Assembly: GCA_902763535.1 (NCBI GenBank)
Contig: CACWSG010000006.1
Coordinates: 108,999 to 151,348 of the forward strand
Direction of reading: 5' to 3'
Source: an uncultured Pseudomonadota bacterium
Lineage (GTDB): Bacteria > Pseudomonadota > Alphaproteobacteria > RF32 > CAG-239
Length of the DNA stretch: 42,350 bases
Shown here: positions 25,837 to 32,776 of the stretch, one piece after another
Layout of the letters: every line of letters starts with the position of its first letter
Position numbering within the stretch: position 1 is the stretch's first letter
Translations under genes and position numbers: made by a program
Notes under the pieces: generated by a model
Seen by the model: only the letters and a program-made list of their open reading frames with translations
The model's database searches: none
Told to the model about the DNA's origin: nothing

Positions 25837-26867
25837 TTCTCCGTTTTTGCTTTGGGCATCAAAAATTTATCAAAAAGTTTCTCAGGCGACACATCTATTG
25901 TGCAATTTTCAAGACCGTCCCAGTCAATATCCATATCAATATCTCGTTTAATAATTCCTTCTTCCATTTCAAATCTGGATCCTCCGACCAAGTTATTAAG
26001 TTTGATTAAAAAATCGATGCCGTATCCGCCACAAGTCGCATTAAGAACATCACTTTCACCGTTTATACAAACGTTGCCATGGTCATCAATAGAATTAAAA
26101 GCCGCCATCCATGACCAGTTGGTTGCTGCCATAGCACGATCAGATCCGTTGAGAGGAATAGTCTCCGGTAAATCCAATCTTCCGCCATATTCATTTTTAA
26201 TACGATCAGTAATGGATTCGCATATCTTATCAAAAATACTGTCCCTAGGATTGTTGCTACCAGAACATTCTTTCCAAGCATTTTCCCATTTACGGATATC
26301 ACTTTTTTGGCTGCTATGTTTATTGTCGATTACATGTGAGCAATATTTTTTTATTAGAGCAACAGTTTCATCCCTTTCTCTCTCGTAACATGGACCTGCT
26401 TGACAGTTTTTACCGTTGGATATTGTTGAGTTAACTGCAGCGAGTAAAATTTTCTCTATTGTGTATTTGGGATCACTATCGTTCGCTAGAAAAGCTCTTA
26501 GGCCTATGGAGTATCCTTCATAAAAATCCTCATTAAAAGAAGCTTTGCTTTTTCTCCATCTCATATACATTTCTCGACCATATTCGCTGTCAGACATCTT
26601 TCCCACACGAGTTGCAAGGTTTCTGGTGCTGCCATCAAAATCACTTTTAAAGTCTATGGTGTTTGTTTCCGGATTAAGCAAGACACCATATATTTCCTTC
26701 CACTCCCCACTACTTTGTGTTTGAACAGATTCACCATAAAAATCAAGGCTAAAAAATCCTTTCTCATTCTCTTCACCATAGCGTTTAACAAGATCAGCAA
26801 TAACATTAAAACGTTCTTGCGTATATTTTTTATCTTCATCAGAAATTAGCGATAACTGCTTAGGCAT
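25689..26867 (-). CDS. N-terminal part of a frame-broken gene, unknown function
   Basis: The 392-codon frame starts at ATG 26867 with AAGGAG 7 nt upstream. Residues 1 to about 340 look genuine; the last 50 are probably out of frame (see the overlapping frame 25279-25836). With the frame restored the protein would be about 528 residues. It has no signal peptide or membrane helix, is acidic, and carries many Cys, including NGKNCQAGPCYE and NATCGGYG. Repeated Trp/aromatic positions (NWSWMAAFNS) suggest a folded globular protein. I recognise no domain. It sits alone in a module bounded by perfect 42-bp repeats, behind a promoter with a nine-G tract, so it may be a phase-variable accessory or surface/effector factor. 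This is inference only. Confidence 0.65.
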   Translation of the reverse strand: MPKQLSLISDEDKKYTQERFNVIADLVKRYGEENEKGFFSLDFYGESVQTQSSGEWKEIYGVLLNPETNTIDFKSDFDGSTRNLATRVGKMSDSEYGREMYMRWRKSKASFNEDFYEGYSIGLRAFLANDSDPKYTIEKILLAAVNSTISNGKNCQAGPCYERERDETVALIKKYCSHVIDNKHSSQKSDIRKWENAWKECSGSNNPRDSIFDKICESITDRIKNEYGGRLDLPETIPLNGSDRAMAATNWSWMAAFNSIDDHGNVCINGESDVLNATCGGYGIDFLIKLNNLVGGSRFEMEEGIIKRDIDMDIDWDGLENCTIDVSPEKLFDKFLMPKAKTEKCLILDCYVACQGMCVIKLVEKKMAVTMQNITSIRQAVCMILNCTNPFP

Positions 26868-26917
26868 GGCTTTTCTCCTTATTGCAAAAGGTTAAACAAA
26901 ACACTTACCATAAATTT

Positions 26918-26948
26918 ATTATACCCCCCCCCGGTAGACAAAAGTCAA
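26918..26948 (-). promoter_or_regulatory. Promoter with nine-G tract in the spacer
   Basis: On the minus strand TTGACT (26943-26948) and a perfect TATAAT (26918-26923) are 19 bp apart, and nine of those bases next to the -10 are an unbroken G run (26924-26932). The spacing is 2 bp over the ideal, so changes in the G run by slippage would tune or switch promoter strength, as in known phase-variable promoters. RNA would start near 26911, about 43 nt before the ATG at 26867. Confidence 0.75.
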
Positions 26949-26955
26949 GGATTTT

Positions 26956-26970
26956 TGACAATAATTGTCA
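26956..26970. promoter_or_regulatory. Palindrome TGACAATAATTGTCA, candidate operator
   Basis: A perfect 7-1-7 palindrome lies 7 bp upstream of the -35 box of the G-tract promoter and between that promoter and accA. The position suits an activator or a regulator of the divergent pair. Confidence 0.45.
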
Positions 26971-27010
26971 CATTTTTATTTTTGAGGCGCATACTACGAT
27001 TAGAAAAAAA

Positions 27011-27052
27011 TTTTTTGCCAACAAATTTTCTATCTTCTTACACAAAAAGAAA
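27011..27052 (+). repeat. 42-bp direct repeat, right copy
   Basis: This copy is identical to 25187-25228. It lies 70 bp upstream of the accA start, in the accA promoter region. Removing one copy and the 1782 bp between the copies would join the yejA operon and accA as an ordinary divergent pair. Confidence 0.95.
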
Positions 27053-27122
27053 AATACTGTGGTATTTTGCAAAAAAATATGCTACACATAGCCTGCAATA
27101 ACACATGATTAAAGAGAAAAAA

Positions 27123-28097
27123 ATGAGCGATTCTACCACGGCAACATTGGATTTTGAAAAAAACATTACAGAAGTTGAAGAAAGAATAAAAAACTTACAA
27201 CAACTTGAGATAAGTGACGGATTAAAGTTTGACAGTGAAATTACTCGTCTGCAAGCAAAATTGGATCGTCTGCTTAAATCAACTTATTCTAAATTAACAC
27301 CATGGCAAAAGACTCAAGTAGCCCGTCATGCTGATCGTCCGCACACCATTGACTATATCCGCGGACTGATTAGCGATTTTGAATTATTGAGCGGTGATCG
27401 TGCTTTTGCCGATGATGCTGCTATTATTGGTGGAATTGGCAACTTCAGGGGGCAATCCGTTGTCGTAATGGGACAAGAAAAAGGTCATGACTTAGAAACC
27501 AGAATGAAACACAATTTTGGCATGGCTAAACCTGAAGGATACCGCAAAGCTCAAAGGTTAATGGATCTTGCCGATAAATTTAGTCTGCCGGTTTTGGCTT
27601 TTGTTGATACTTCCGGTGCTTTTCCCGGAGTTGATGCCGAAGAACGCGGGCAAGCTCAAGCTATTGCCTCTTGCATAGAACGTTGCATAAATTTAAAAGT
27701 GCCTTTCATATCAACGATTATCGGTGAAGGCGGATCCGGCGGCGCCATCGCTATTGCTACTGCCAATCGCATTTTGATGCTTGAACACGCTATCTATTCT
27801 GTCATTTCTCCGGAAGGTTGTGCCTCGATTCTATGGCGTTCACCCGATAAGGTAAAAGAAGCATCTGAAGCCTTGTGTTTAACAGCACAAGACTTACGCA
27901 AGTTCGGCATTATCGATGAAATAATCGCCGAACCCCTCGGAGGCGCACATCGCAATCATACTGAAATAATCGAGCGCACCGGTGATGTTATTGCTCGTCA
28001 TCTCAAAGAATTATCAGCTATCAACAGCGATGAACTGAAAAAGAAACGCAACGAAAAATTTATGAAAATGGGGCGAAAATTTGCAAAATCTGAATAA
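27123..28097 (+). CDS. accA: Acetyl-CoA carboxylase carboxyltransferase subunit alpha
   Basis: The gene encodes a 324-residue alpha subunit of the cytosolic carboxyltransferase that, with AccD, moves the carboxyl group from biotin to acetyl-CoA to make malonyl-CoA. The N-terminal helical part (DFEKNITEVEERIKNLQQLE) is followed by the crotonase-like core: RPHTIDYIRGL, GGIGNFRGQSVVVMGQEKGH, FGMAKPEGYRKAQRLMDLA, PGVDAEERGQAQAIA, GEGGSGGAIAI and ISPEGCASILW. ATG at 27123 is preferred over an ATG six codons earlier because of AAAGAG placement and the family start. It leads an operon that also contains accD. Confidence 0.96.
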   Translation: MSDSTTATLDFEKNITEVEERIKNLQQLEISDGLKFDSEITRLQAKLDRLLKSTYSKLTPWQKTQVARHADRPHTIDYIRGLISDFELLSGDRAFADDAAIIGGIGNFRGQSVVVMGQEKGHDLETRMKHNFGMAKPEGYRKAQRLMDLADKFSLPVLAFVDTSGAFPGVDAEERGQAQAIASCIERCINLKVPFISTIIGEGGSGGAIAIATANRILMLEHAIYSVISPEGCASILWRSPDKVKEASEALCLTAQDLRKFGIIDEIIAEPLGGAHRNHTEIIERTGDVIARHLKELSAINSDELKKKRNEKFMKMGRKFAKSE

Positions 28098-29211
28098 TTT
28101 TATAATTGAAAACCTCAATATTATAATCTTAAGTAGCTCTGTATTTTTAATACTTTCAGTGCTTATCATTCTGCTTTTTCGCAAAACCGGCAAAATGCGT
28201 GAACTCCTTTTACAATCGCAAAGCGATTTGGCCGGAAGACTGGCGGCTTTAGGCGAAGTAAATATGCACTCGCAAAATCAACTTTTTGCCGCTCTCAATG
28301 AACAACGCAGTGCTGTTTTAAAAATCATAGATGAAAAACTGTTAATGCTGACCAAAAATGTCGGTGAAGGACTGCTGCAAAACAGCACCAAAACCAATGA
28401 AGCTTTGAGTGCCTTAAAAGAACGATTGGTTAAGATTGATGTTGCTCAACAAAAAATATCATCTCTTTCCGAGCAAGTTGTATCATTGCAAGAAGTCTTG
28501 TCTAACAAACAAGCCAGGGGAGCCTTTGGTGAAATACAGCTCAATGATTTGGTTACATCGATTCTTCCCCCCAGTGTCTATACTTTCCAAGCCCTGCTCA
28601 GCAACGGCAAAAAAGCCGATTGCCTGTTACAGCTTCCCAACCCGCCCGGCGCCATTGCTATTGATGCAAAATTTCCTTTGGAAAGTTACTATGCTTTACG
28701 CAATGCCTCTAATGACAAAGAAAAAATTGATGCTGAACGTTTTTTTCGAGCCTCAGTCATAAAGCATATCAAAGACATTTCCGAAAAATACATTCTCAAC
28801 GGCGAAACTGCCGAATCAGCTCTGATGTTTTTGCCCTCTGAAGCAATATATGCCGAATTGCACGCCAATTTTGTTGATGTGGTCGAAACATCCTATCGTG
28901 CCAAGGTTTGGATAGTTTCCCCCACAACTCTGATGGCCACACTCAACACCATCAGAGCGATTCTCAAAGATGCCCATATGCGTGAACAAGCCGGAGTTAT
29001 CCAAAAAGAAGTTGGCGCTCTTATTGACGACATCAGCCGTTTGGATGAAAGGGTTACCAGTCTTGAACGTCATTTCCGTCAAGCCTGTGATGATGTTGAA
29101 CAGATCAAAATTTCATCAGGAAAAGTCAGCCGTAAAATCCAAAAAATCGAAGCTGTTGAACTGGAAAAAGATGAGCCGAACAACCTAAAACAGATTGTTG
29201 CCAATGATTAA
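28081..29211 (+). CDS. rmuC: RmuC-family protein
   Basis: The gene encodes a 376-residue protein of the RmuC family, linked in E. coli to limiting rearrangements at inverted repeats; biochemical activity is not settled. An N-terminal membrane helix (residues about 8-33) is followed by a long coiled coil and then the conserved core: GAFGEIQLNDLV, KADCLLQLPNPPGAIAIDAK, LMFLPSEAIYAEL and VWIVSPTTLMATLNTIR. TTG at 28081 is chosen as start because no ATG occurs before the membrane helix ends; its ribosome site is weak. It overlaps the accA end by 17 bp. Confidence 0.88.
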   Translation: MQNLNNFIIENLNIIILSSSVFLILSVLIILLFRKTGKMRELLLQSQSDLAGRLAALGEVNMHSQNQLFAALNEQRSAVLKIIDEKLLMLTKNVGEGLLQNSTKTNEALSALKERLVKIDVAQQKISSLSEQVVSLQEVLSNKQARGAFGEIQLNDLVTSILPPSVYTFQALLSNGKKADCLLQLPNPPGAIAIDAKFPLESYYALRNASNDKEKIDAERFFRASVIKHIKDISEKYILNGETAESALMFLPSEAIYAELHANFVDVVETSYRAKVWIVSPTTLMATLNTIRAILKDAHMREQAGVIQKEVGALIDDISRLDERVTSLERHFRQACDDVEQIKISSGKVSRKIQKIEAVELEKDEPNNLKQIVAND

Positions 29212-29239
29212 ATAATTTGCGCAAATAACAAATAACTGT

Positions 29240-29262
29240 TGGATTTTTGCAAAATTGATATA
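29240..29262 (+). promoter_or_regulatory. Possible internal promoter before ihfB
   Basis: In the 89-bp gap between rmuC and ihfB, TTGGAT is followed after about 16 bp by TATTAT (approximate positions). This would let ihfB, lapA-like and accD be made apart from accA. Confidence 0.4.
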
Positions 29263-29300
29263 TTATAGCGTTGCAATAACTTTTAATAGAGGAAAAAAAA

Positions 29301-29582
29301 TTGACTAAATCTGAATTAATTGAACGCATTACCGCCCAAAATCCTCATCTTACTCAAAAAGATGTTGAAAGGGTTGTCAATGTAATTTTTAACACTATTT
29401 CTACATCATTAACCAAAGGCGATCGTATCGAATTCAGAGGATTTGGTACTTTTTCAGTCAGAACTCGCAGTGCCCGCGTTGCTAAAAATCCTCGCACCGG
29501 TGCTCAAGTTAAGGTTGAAGAACGCCGCATTCCTCACTTTAAGTGTGGCAAAAATCTTTTTGATTTACTTAACAAAAAATAA
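29301..29582 (+). CDS. ihfB: Integration host factor subunit beta
   Basis: The gene encodes a 93-residue nucleoid DNA-bending protein of the HU/IHF family. The start MTKSELIERI is typical of IHF beta rather than HU. The beta-arm region GFGTFSVRTRSARVAKNPRTG carries the Pro that intercalates into DNA (KNPRTG). IHF is a heterodimer with IhfA; it bends DNA at promoters, including sigma-54 promoters. The first codon is TTG, supported by GAGG upstream and by the family's fixed N-terminus. HU is unlikely because of the N-terminal sequence. Confidence 0.93.
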   Translation: MTKSELIERITAQNPHLTQKDVERVVNVIFNTISTSLTKGDRIEFRGFGTFSVRTRSARVAKNPRTGAQVKVEERRIPHFKCGKNLFDLLNKK

Positions 29583-29624
29583 GAAAAAGCTTCTAAGAAC
29601 CATCCTAATCACAAGGAGAAATCT

Positions 29625-30026
29625 ATGTTGTTTTTCAAAATATTAATCGGATTACCGCTAATCACCGTATTGTTGGTATTTGCCTTTGTAAACAACGATA
29701 TGGCAACATTCAGCCTGTGGCCGACCGATATTGAAGTAACTGTTTCGCAAAGTGTTATAATAATACTTTTATATGCTCTCGGCTATATTGCAGGATGGTT
29801 CTTTACATGGCTTTCTTATTCTCCAATCCGCCGTGCTTTGCGCAATCAAAAAAAGCAAAATCGCAAAATGAGCAAAGAGCAAGAAAAACTCACCAAAGAA
29901 GTTGAAGGTTTGCGCGATAATATTGATGAGCTCAAAGCATCAGCTCCGAGTGAAGCTCCTTTGACTTTTATTCAGCGTTTAAAAAGCATATTCAAATCTG
30001 ACAAATCACTTTCTGAAGGCAAATAA
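29625..30026 (+). CDS. LapA-domain (DUF1049) membrane protein
   Basis: The gene encodes a 133-residue inner-membrane protein with two transmembrane helices (residues about 4-22 and 42-63), a short periplasmic loop containing FSLWP, and a cytosolic coiled-coil tail (residues about 75-105). This layout matches the LapA domain family, relatives of which help LapB assemble lipopolysaccharide regulation complexes. AAGGAG lies 6 nt before the ATG. Alphaproteobacteria commonly carry a LapA-type gene directly after ihfB, as here. The next gene, accD, starts at the base after its stop. Confidence 0.85.
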   Translation: MLFFKILIGLPLITVLLVFAFVNNDMATFSLWPTDIEVTVSQSVIIILLYALGYIAGWFFTWLSYSPIRRALRNQKKQNRKMSKEQEKLTKEVEGLRDNIDELKASAPSEAPLTFIQRLKSIFKSDKSLSEGK

Positions 30027-30884
30027 ATGAATTGGATATCCGAGTTTGTCCGTCCCAAAATAAAAAAAACTTCCACCAAGGAAGTTGCTGACAATTTGTG
30101 GACCAAGTGCCCCGAATGCGGACAAATGCTGTTTAATAAAGAGTTGGAAAAAGATTATTTTATCTGTTCTTTTTGCGGACATCATTTGCGTTTGCCGATT
30201 GAAACTCGGTTTAAAATGCTTTTTGACAATGGCAATTATCGCTCCATAACTTTACCCAAAGCTCAAGACGATCCTCTTAATTTTAAAGACACCAAGCGAT
30301 ATATCGACCGCCTAAGAACTTATCGCCGAAACACCCATAATGATGATGCTTTATCGGTTGCCGTCGGCACCATAAACGGCATAAAAACCACCATCGGAGC
30401 TCTTGATTTCGGTTTTATGGGCGGTTCTATGGGTATTGCTGTCGGCGAAGGCATTATTAAAGCTTGCGACATGGCTATAAAAGCATCCACTCCTTTAGTC
30501 CTTATTTCAGCATCCGGCGGTGCTCGTATGCAAGAAGGTATGTTATCATTGATTCAAATGGCTCGCACTACCGCAGCCATCAACAATCTTAAAGAAAAGC
30601 ATCTACCTTACATTTCTGTCTTAACTGATCCCACAACCGGCGGAGTTTCGGCCTCATTTGCTATGTTGGGCGATATTAATATTGCTGAGCAAGGAAGCAT
30701 CATCGGTTTTGCCGGAGCAAGAGTAATTGAACAAACTATTCGTGAGACTCTGCCCGAACAATTCCAAAAAGCCGAATATTTACGCGAGCACGGCATGATT
30801 GATTTGGTCGTCAATCGGCTTGAACTTCGTGATAAATTGGCTCGTCTGCTGAAATTATTAACCAATCAACCGACAAGGACCTAA
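30027..30884 (+). CDS. accD: Acetyl-CoA carboxylase carboxyltransferase subunit beta
   Basis: The gene encodes a 285-residue beta subunit, the partner of AccA. An N-terminal zinc ribbon has two CxxC pairs (CPEC at about residues 29-32 and CSFC at about 48-51). The carboxyltransferase core has DFGFMGGSMG, LISASGGARMQEG, VLTDPTTGGVSASFA and GFAGARVIEQT. The ATG follows the LapA-like stop with no gap, so translation is coupled. In many relatives the trp genes lie between lapA and accD, and folC follows; neither is here. Confidence 0.96.
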   Translation: MNWISEFVRPKIKKTSTKEVADNLWTKCPECGQMLFNKELEKDYFICSFCGHHLRLPIETRFKMLFDNGNYRSITLPKAQDDPLNFKDTKRYIDRLRTYRRNTHNDDALSVAVGTINGIKTTIGALDFGFMGGSMGIAVGEGIIKACDMAIKASTPLVLISASGGARMQEGMLSLIQMARTTAAINNLKEKHLPYISVLTDPTTGGVSASFAMLGDINIAEQGSIIGFAGARVIEQTIRETLPEQFQKAEYLREHGMIDLVVNRLELRDKLARLLKLLTNQPTRT

Positions 30885-30890
30885 GATACC

Positions 30891-32372
30891 ATGTTATCGT
30901 TAAAGCGCGTCCCCATTAACTCTTTCAACGAAAATATCATCTACTTACATAAAGATTGTGAAGCCTATAAAGTTGATGAAATAGGTAGCATGACCAAAGT
31001 TGAAGTACATGGCGGCGCCGATCCGATTTATGGTTTTTTAGAAATTACCGACAATGAAAACATTGTTTCTCCAAACGAGTTGGGACTTAATGATGAGGCA
31101 TTCACTTTAATCAATCTACCGGAAGGTGCTAATGTCAGTTTGACCATTGCCCCCAAACCGCCGTCATTGTCTTTTATCACTCGTAAAATGCTTGGTAATA
31201 TTTTATCGGAAAGTGAATACAAATCTATCATCAACGATATTGCAGCTCATCGCTATTCCAACATGGATATATCGGCATTTTTGATTGCCGCCGGATCATT
31301 TATGACCGCACCGGAAACATTATACCTTACTCAAGCTTTGATAGGTGAAAAAGTTTTTAATTGGGATAACGAAAGCATCATTGTTGACCATCACTGTTTA
31401 GGTGGAATCCCCGGCAACAAAACCGACATCATCATCACCGCCATTGTCGCCGCCTATGGTCTGCCAATCATGAAAACTGCTTCCAGATCTATTACTTCAT
31501 GCGCCGGTGTTGCTGACACTTTTTCTGTTCTGGCTAATGTTGACCTTGATGAAAACAAAATAGAACAATTTCTAAGTGATGCTCGCGGCGTTATTGTTGA
31601 TTACAACAAACTGCCCATAGTCACTGCTTGCAAAATTATCTCATCGATTGAGCGCACCATCGGAATATCACAACAACACAACATCGTGTCAGAAATTTTA
31701 GCTATAAAACTGGCTGCCGGAGTAACTAATTTGGTGCTTGATATTCCGGTAGGTCCTACCTCCCGCATCAAATCAGCCGGTGAAGCCGTACAGATTCGCA
31801 AACTTATTGAGTATATCGGCGATATGTTATCACTAAAAGTCGATGTTGTAATTACCGACGGCAGTGAGCCGATAGGCAATGGTATAGGTGCCGTTTTAGA
31901 GGCTCGCGATGTGATGAAAGTTTTACGCAACCGCGAAGATGCTCCTCAAGATTTAAAAGAAAAATCTCTGTTTTTAGCCGGACGCATTTTAGAATTTGAC
32001 CCTAAATTGCGAGGTGGCCAAGGCTACCATGTTGCCAAAGAAATTTTATCATCAGGTCGCGCATTGGAAGCCATAAATCGCATTATATATAATCAGGGCA
32101 AAGCTCAACAAGCTCGTCTTGGCAACCTCACGCGCGAAATCACCGCTCACCAGTCCGGTACCATATCTGCAATTAACAACCAGCGCATCAACCAACTTGG
32201 CATTTTAGCCGGAGCCAATCAGTACGCCGGAGCCGGACTTGACCTGCTTAAAAAAGTTGGCGATACGGTAGAAACCGGTGAGCCTTTATATATTATCCAT
32301 TCAACCAATTCCAATGATTTTGCTTTGGCTAATTCTGCCGCAGAAAGCAATTCCGGTTATGAAATAAGCTAA
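30891..32372 (+). CDS. Thymidine/AMP phosphorylase family protein
   Basis: The gene encodes a 493-residue member of the nucleoside phosphorylase group that includes thymidine phosphorylase and the longer archaeal-type AMP phosphorylase. The long form has an extra N-terminal domain of about 80 residues (KVEVHGGADPIYGFLEI), seen here. Catalytic-core blocks are VDHHCLGGIPGNKTD, KTASRSITSCAGVADT and DIPVGPTSRIKS; a C-terminal domain follows (GAGLDLLKKVGDTVETGEPL). The substrate cannot be set from sequence alone: it cleaves a nucleoside or nucleotide with phosphate to a base and a sugar phosphate. It follows accD by 6 nt. Its stop codon overlaps that of the convergent gtrA-like gene. Confidence 0.85.
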   Translation: MLSLKRVPINSFNENIIYLHKDCEAYKVDEIGSMTKVEVHGGADPIYGFLEITDNENIVSPNELGLNDEAFTLINLPEGANVSLTIAPKPPSLSFITRKMLGNILSESEYKSIINDIAAHRYSNMDISAFLIAAGSFMTAPETLYLTQALIGEKVFNWDNESIIVDHHCLGGIPGNKTDIIITAIVAAYGLPIMKTASRSITSCAGVADTFSVLANVDLDENKIEQFLSDARGVIVDYNKLPIVTACKIISSIERTIGISQQHNIVSEILAIKLAAGVTNLVLDIPVGPTSRIKSAGEAVQIRKLIEYIGDMLSLKVDVVITDGSEPIGNGIGAVLEARDVMKVLRNREDAPQDLKEKSLFLAGRILEFDPKLRGGQGYHVAKEILSSGRALEAINRIIYNQGKAQQARLGNLTREITAHQSGTISAINNQRINQLGILAGANQYAGAGLDLLKKVGDTVETGEPLYIIHSTNSNDFALANSAAESNSGYEIS

Positions 32373-32776
32373 TTGGTAAAATTTACTTTTTTATGCATTA
32401 AATATACAGCAATCGTCGATAGTATTGTATATTCGGCCTGTGCCAACCAGCCAGGCTGCCCCCAAACATCAACCGTCACATACAAAAAAATATAATTCAA
32501 AGCCATCATAGATAAATATGTCAAACCGGCTTTGCTATATTGCTCTATCCAATTACCATTACTCCTAAAAACATAATAACGCATAGTAAATATAGATAGA
32601 TTGATAGCTAAAAAATAAGTTATAATCAGTGTAATTTGATAGGAAAAAACAAGATTTAGACACACAAACAAAATATATGAAGCAACAGTGTTAAAACCGC
32701 CCACCAAAACAAATCTTATCTGCTCGGGAAAAGCGGCGAACCACCATTCTTCAATTTTGCGATATAATCTCATCAT
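32369..32776 (-). CDS. GtrA-family membrane protein
   Basis: The gene encodes a 135-residue four-helix membrane protein of the GtrA/DPMS family, whose members are thought to flip polyprenyl-phosphate-linked sugars or assist a partner glycosyltransferase. The opening FVLVGGFNTVASYILFVCLN is the family's hallmark, and YLTYLSMMALNYIFLYVT-like helices follow. Its ATG overlaps the stop of the upstream membrane protein gene (ATGA, 4 bp). It is the last gene of a three-gene glycosylation unit. Confidence 0.88.
   Translation of the reverse strand: MMRLYRKIEEWWFAAFPEQIRFVLVGGFNTVASYILFVCLNLVFSYQITLIITYFLAINLSIFTMRYYVFRSNGNWIEQYSKAGLTYLSMMALNYIFLYVTVDVWGQPGWLAQAEYTILSTIAVYLMHKKVNFTN

Noticed and set aside
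25840..25853. Programmed -1 ribosomal frameshift
   Set aside because: The site CAAAAAC lacks a full X XXY YYZ slippery heptamer in the zero frame and I see no strong downstream stem. An indel is simpler.
25852..26388. 178-codon plus-strand open frame opposite the enclosed unknown gene
   Set aside because: The minus-strand frame has a strong promoter and AAGGAG. This antisense frame has neither and is rich in Ser/Leu as expected of a mirror frame.
25187..27052. Insertion sequence or composite transposon
   Set aside because: No transposase frame and no terminal inverted repeats are present; the 42-bp repeats are direct and overlap promoter regions.
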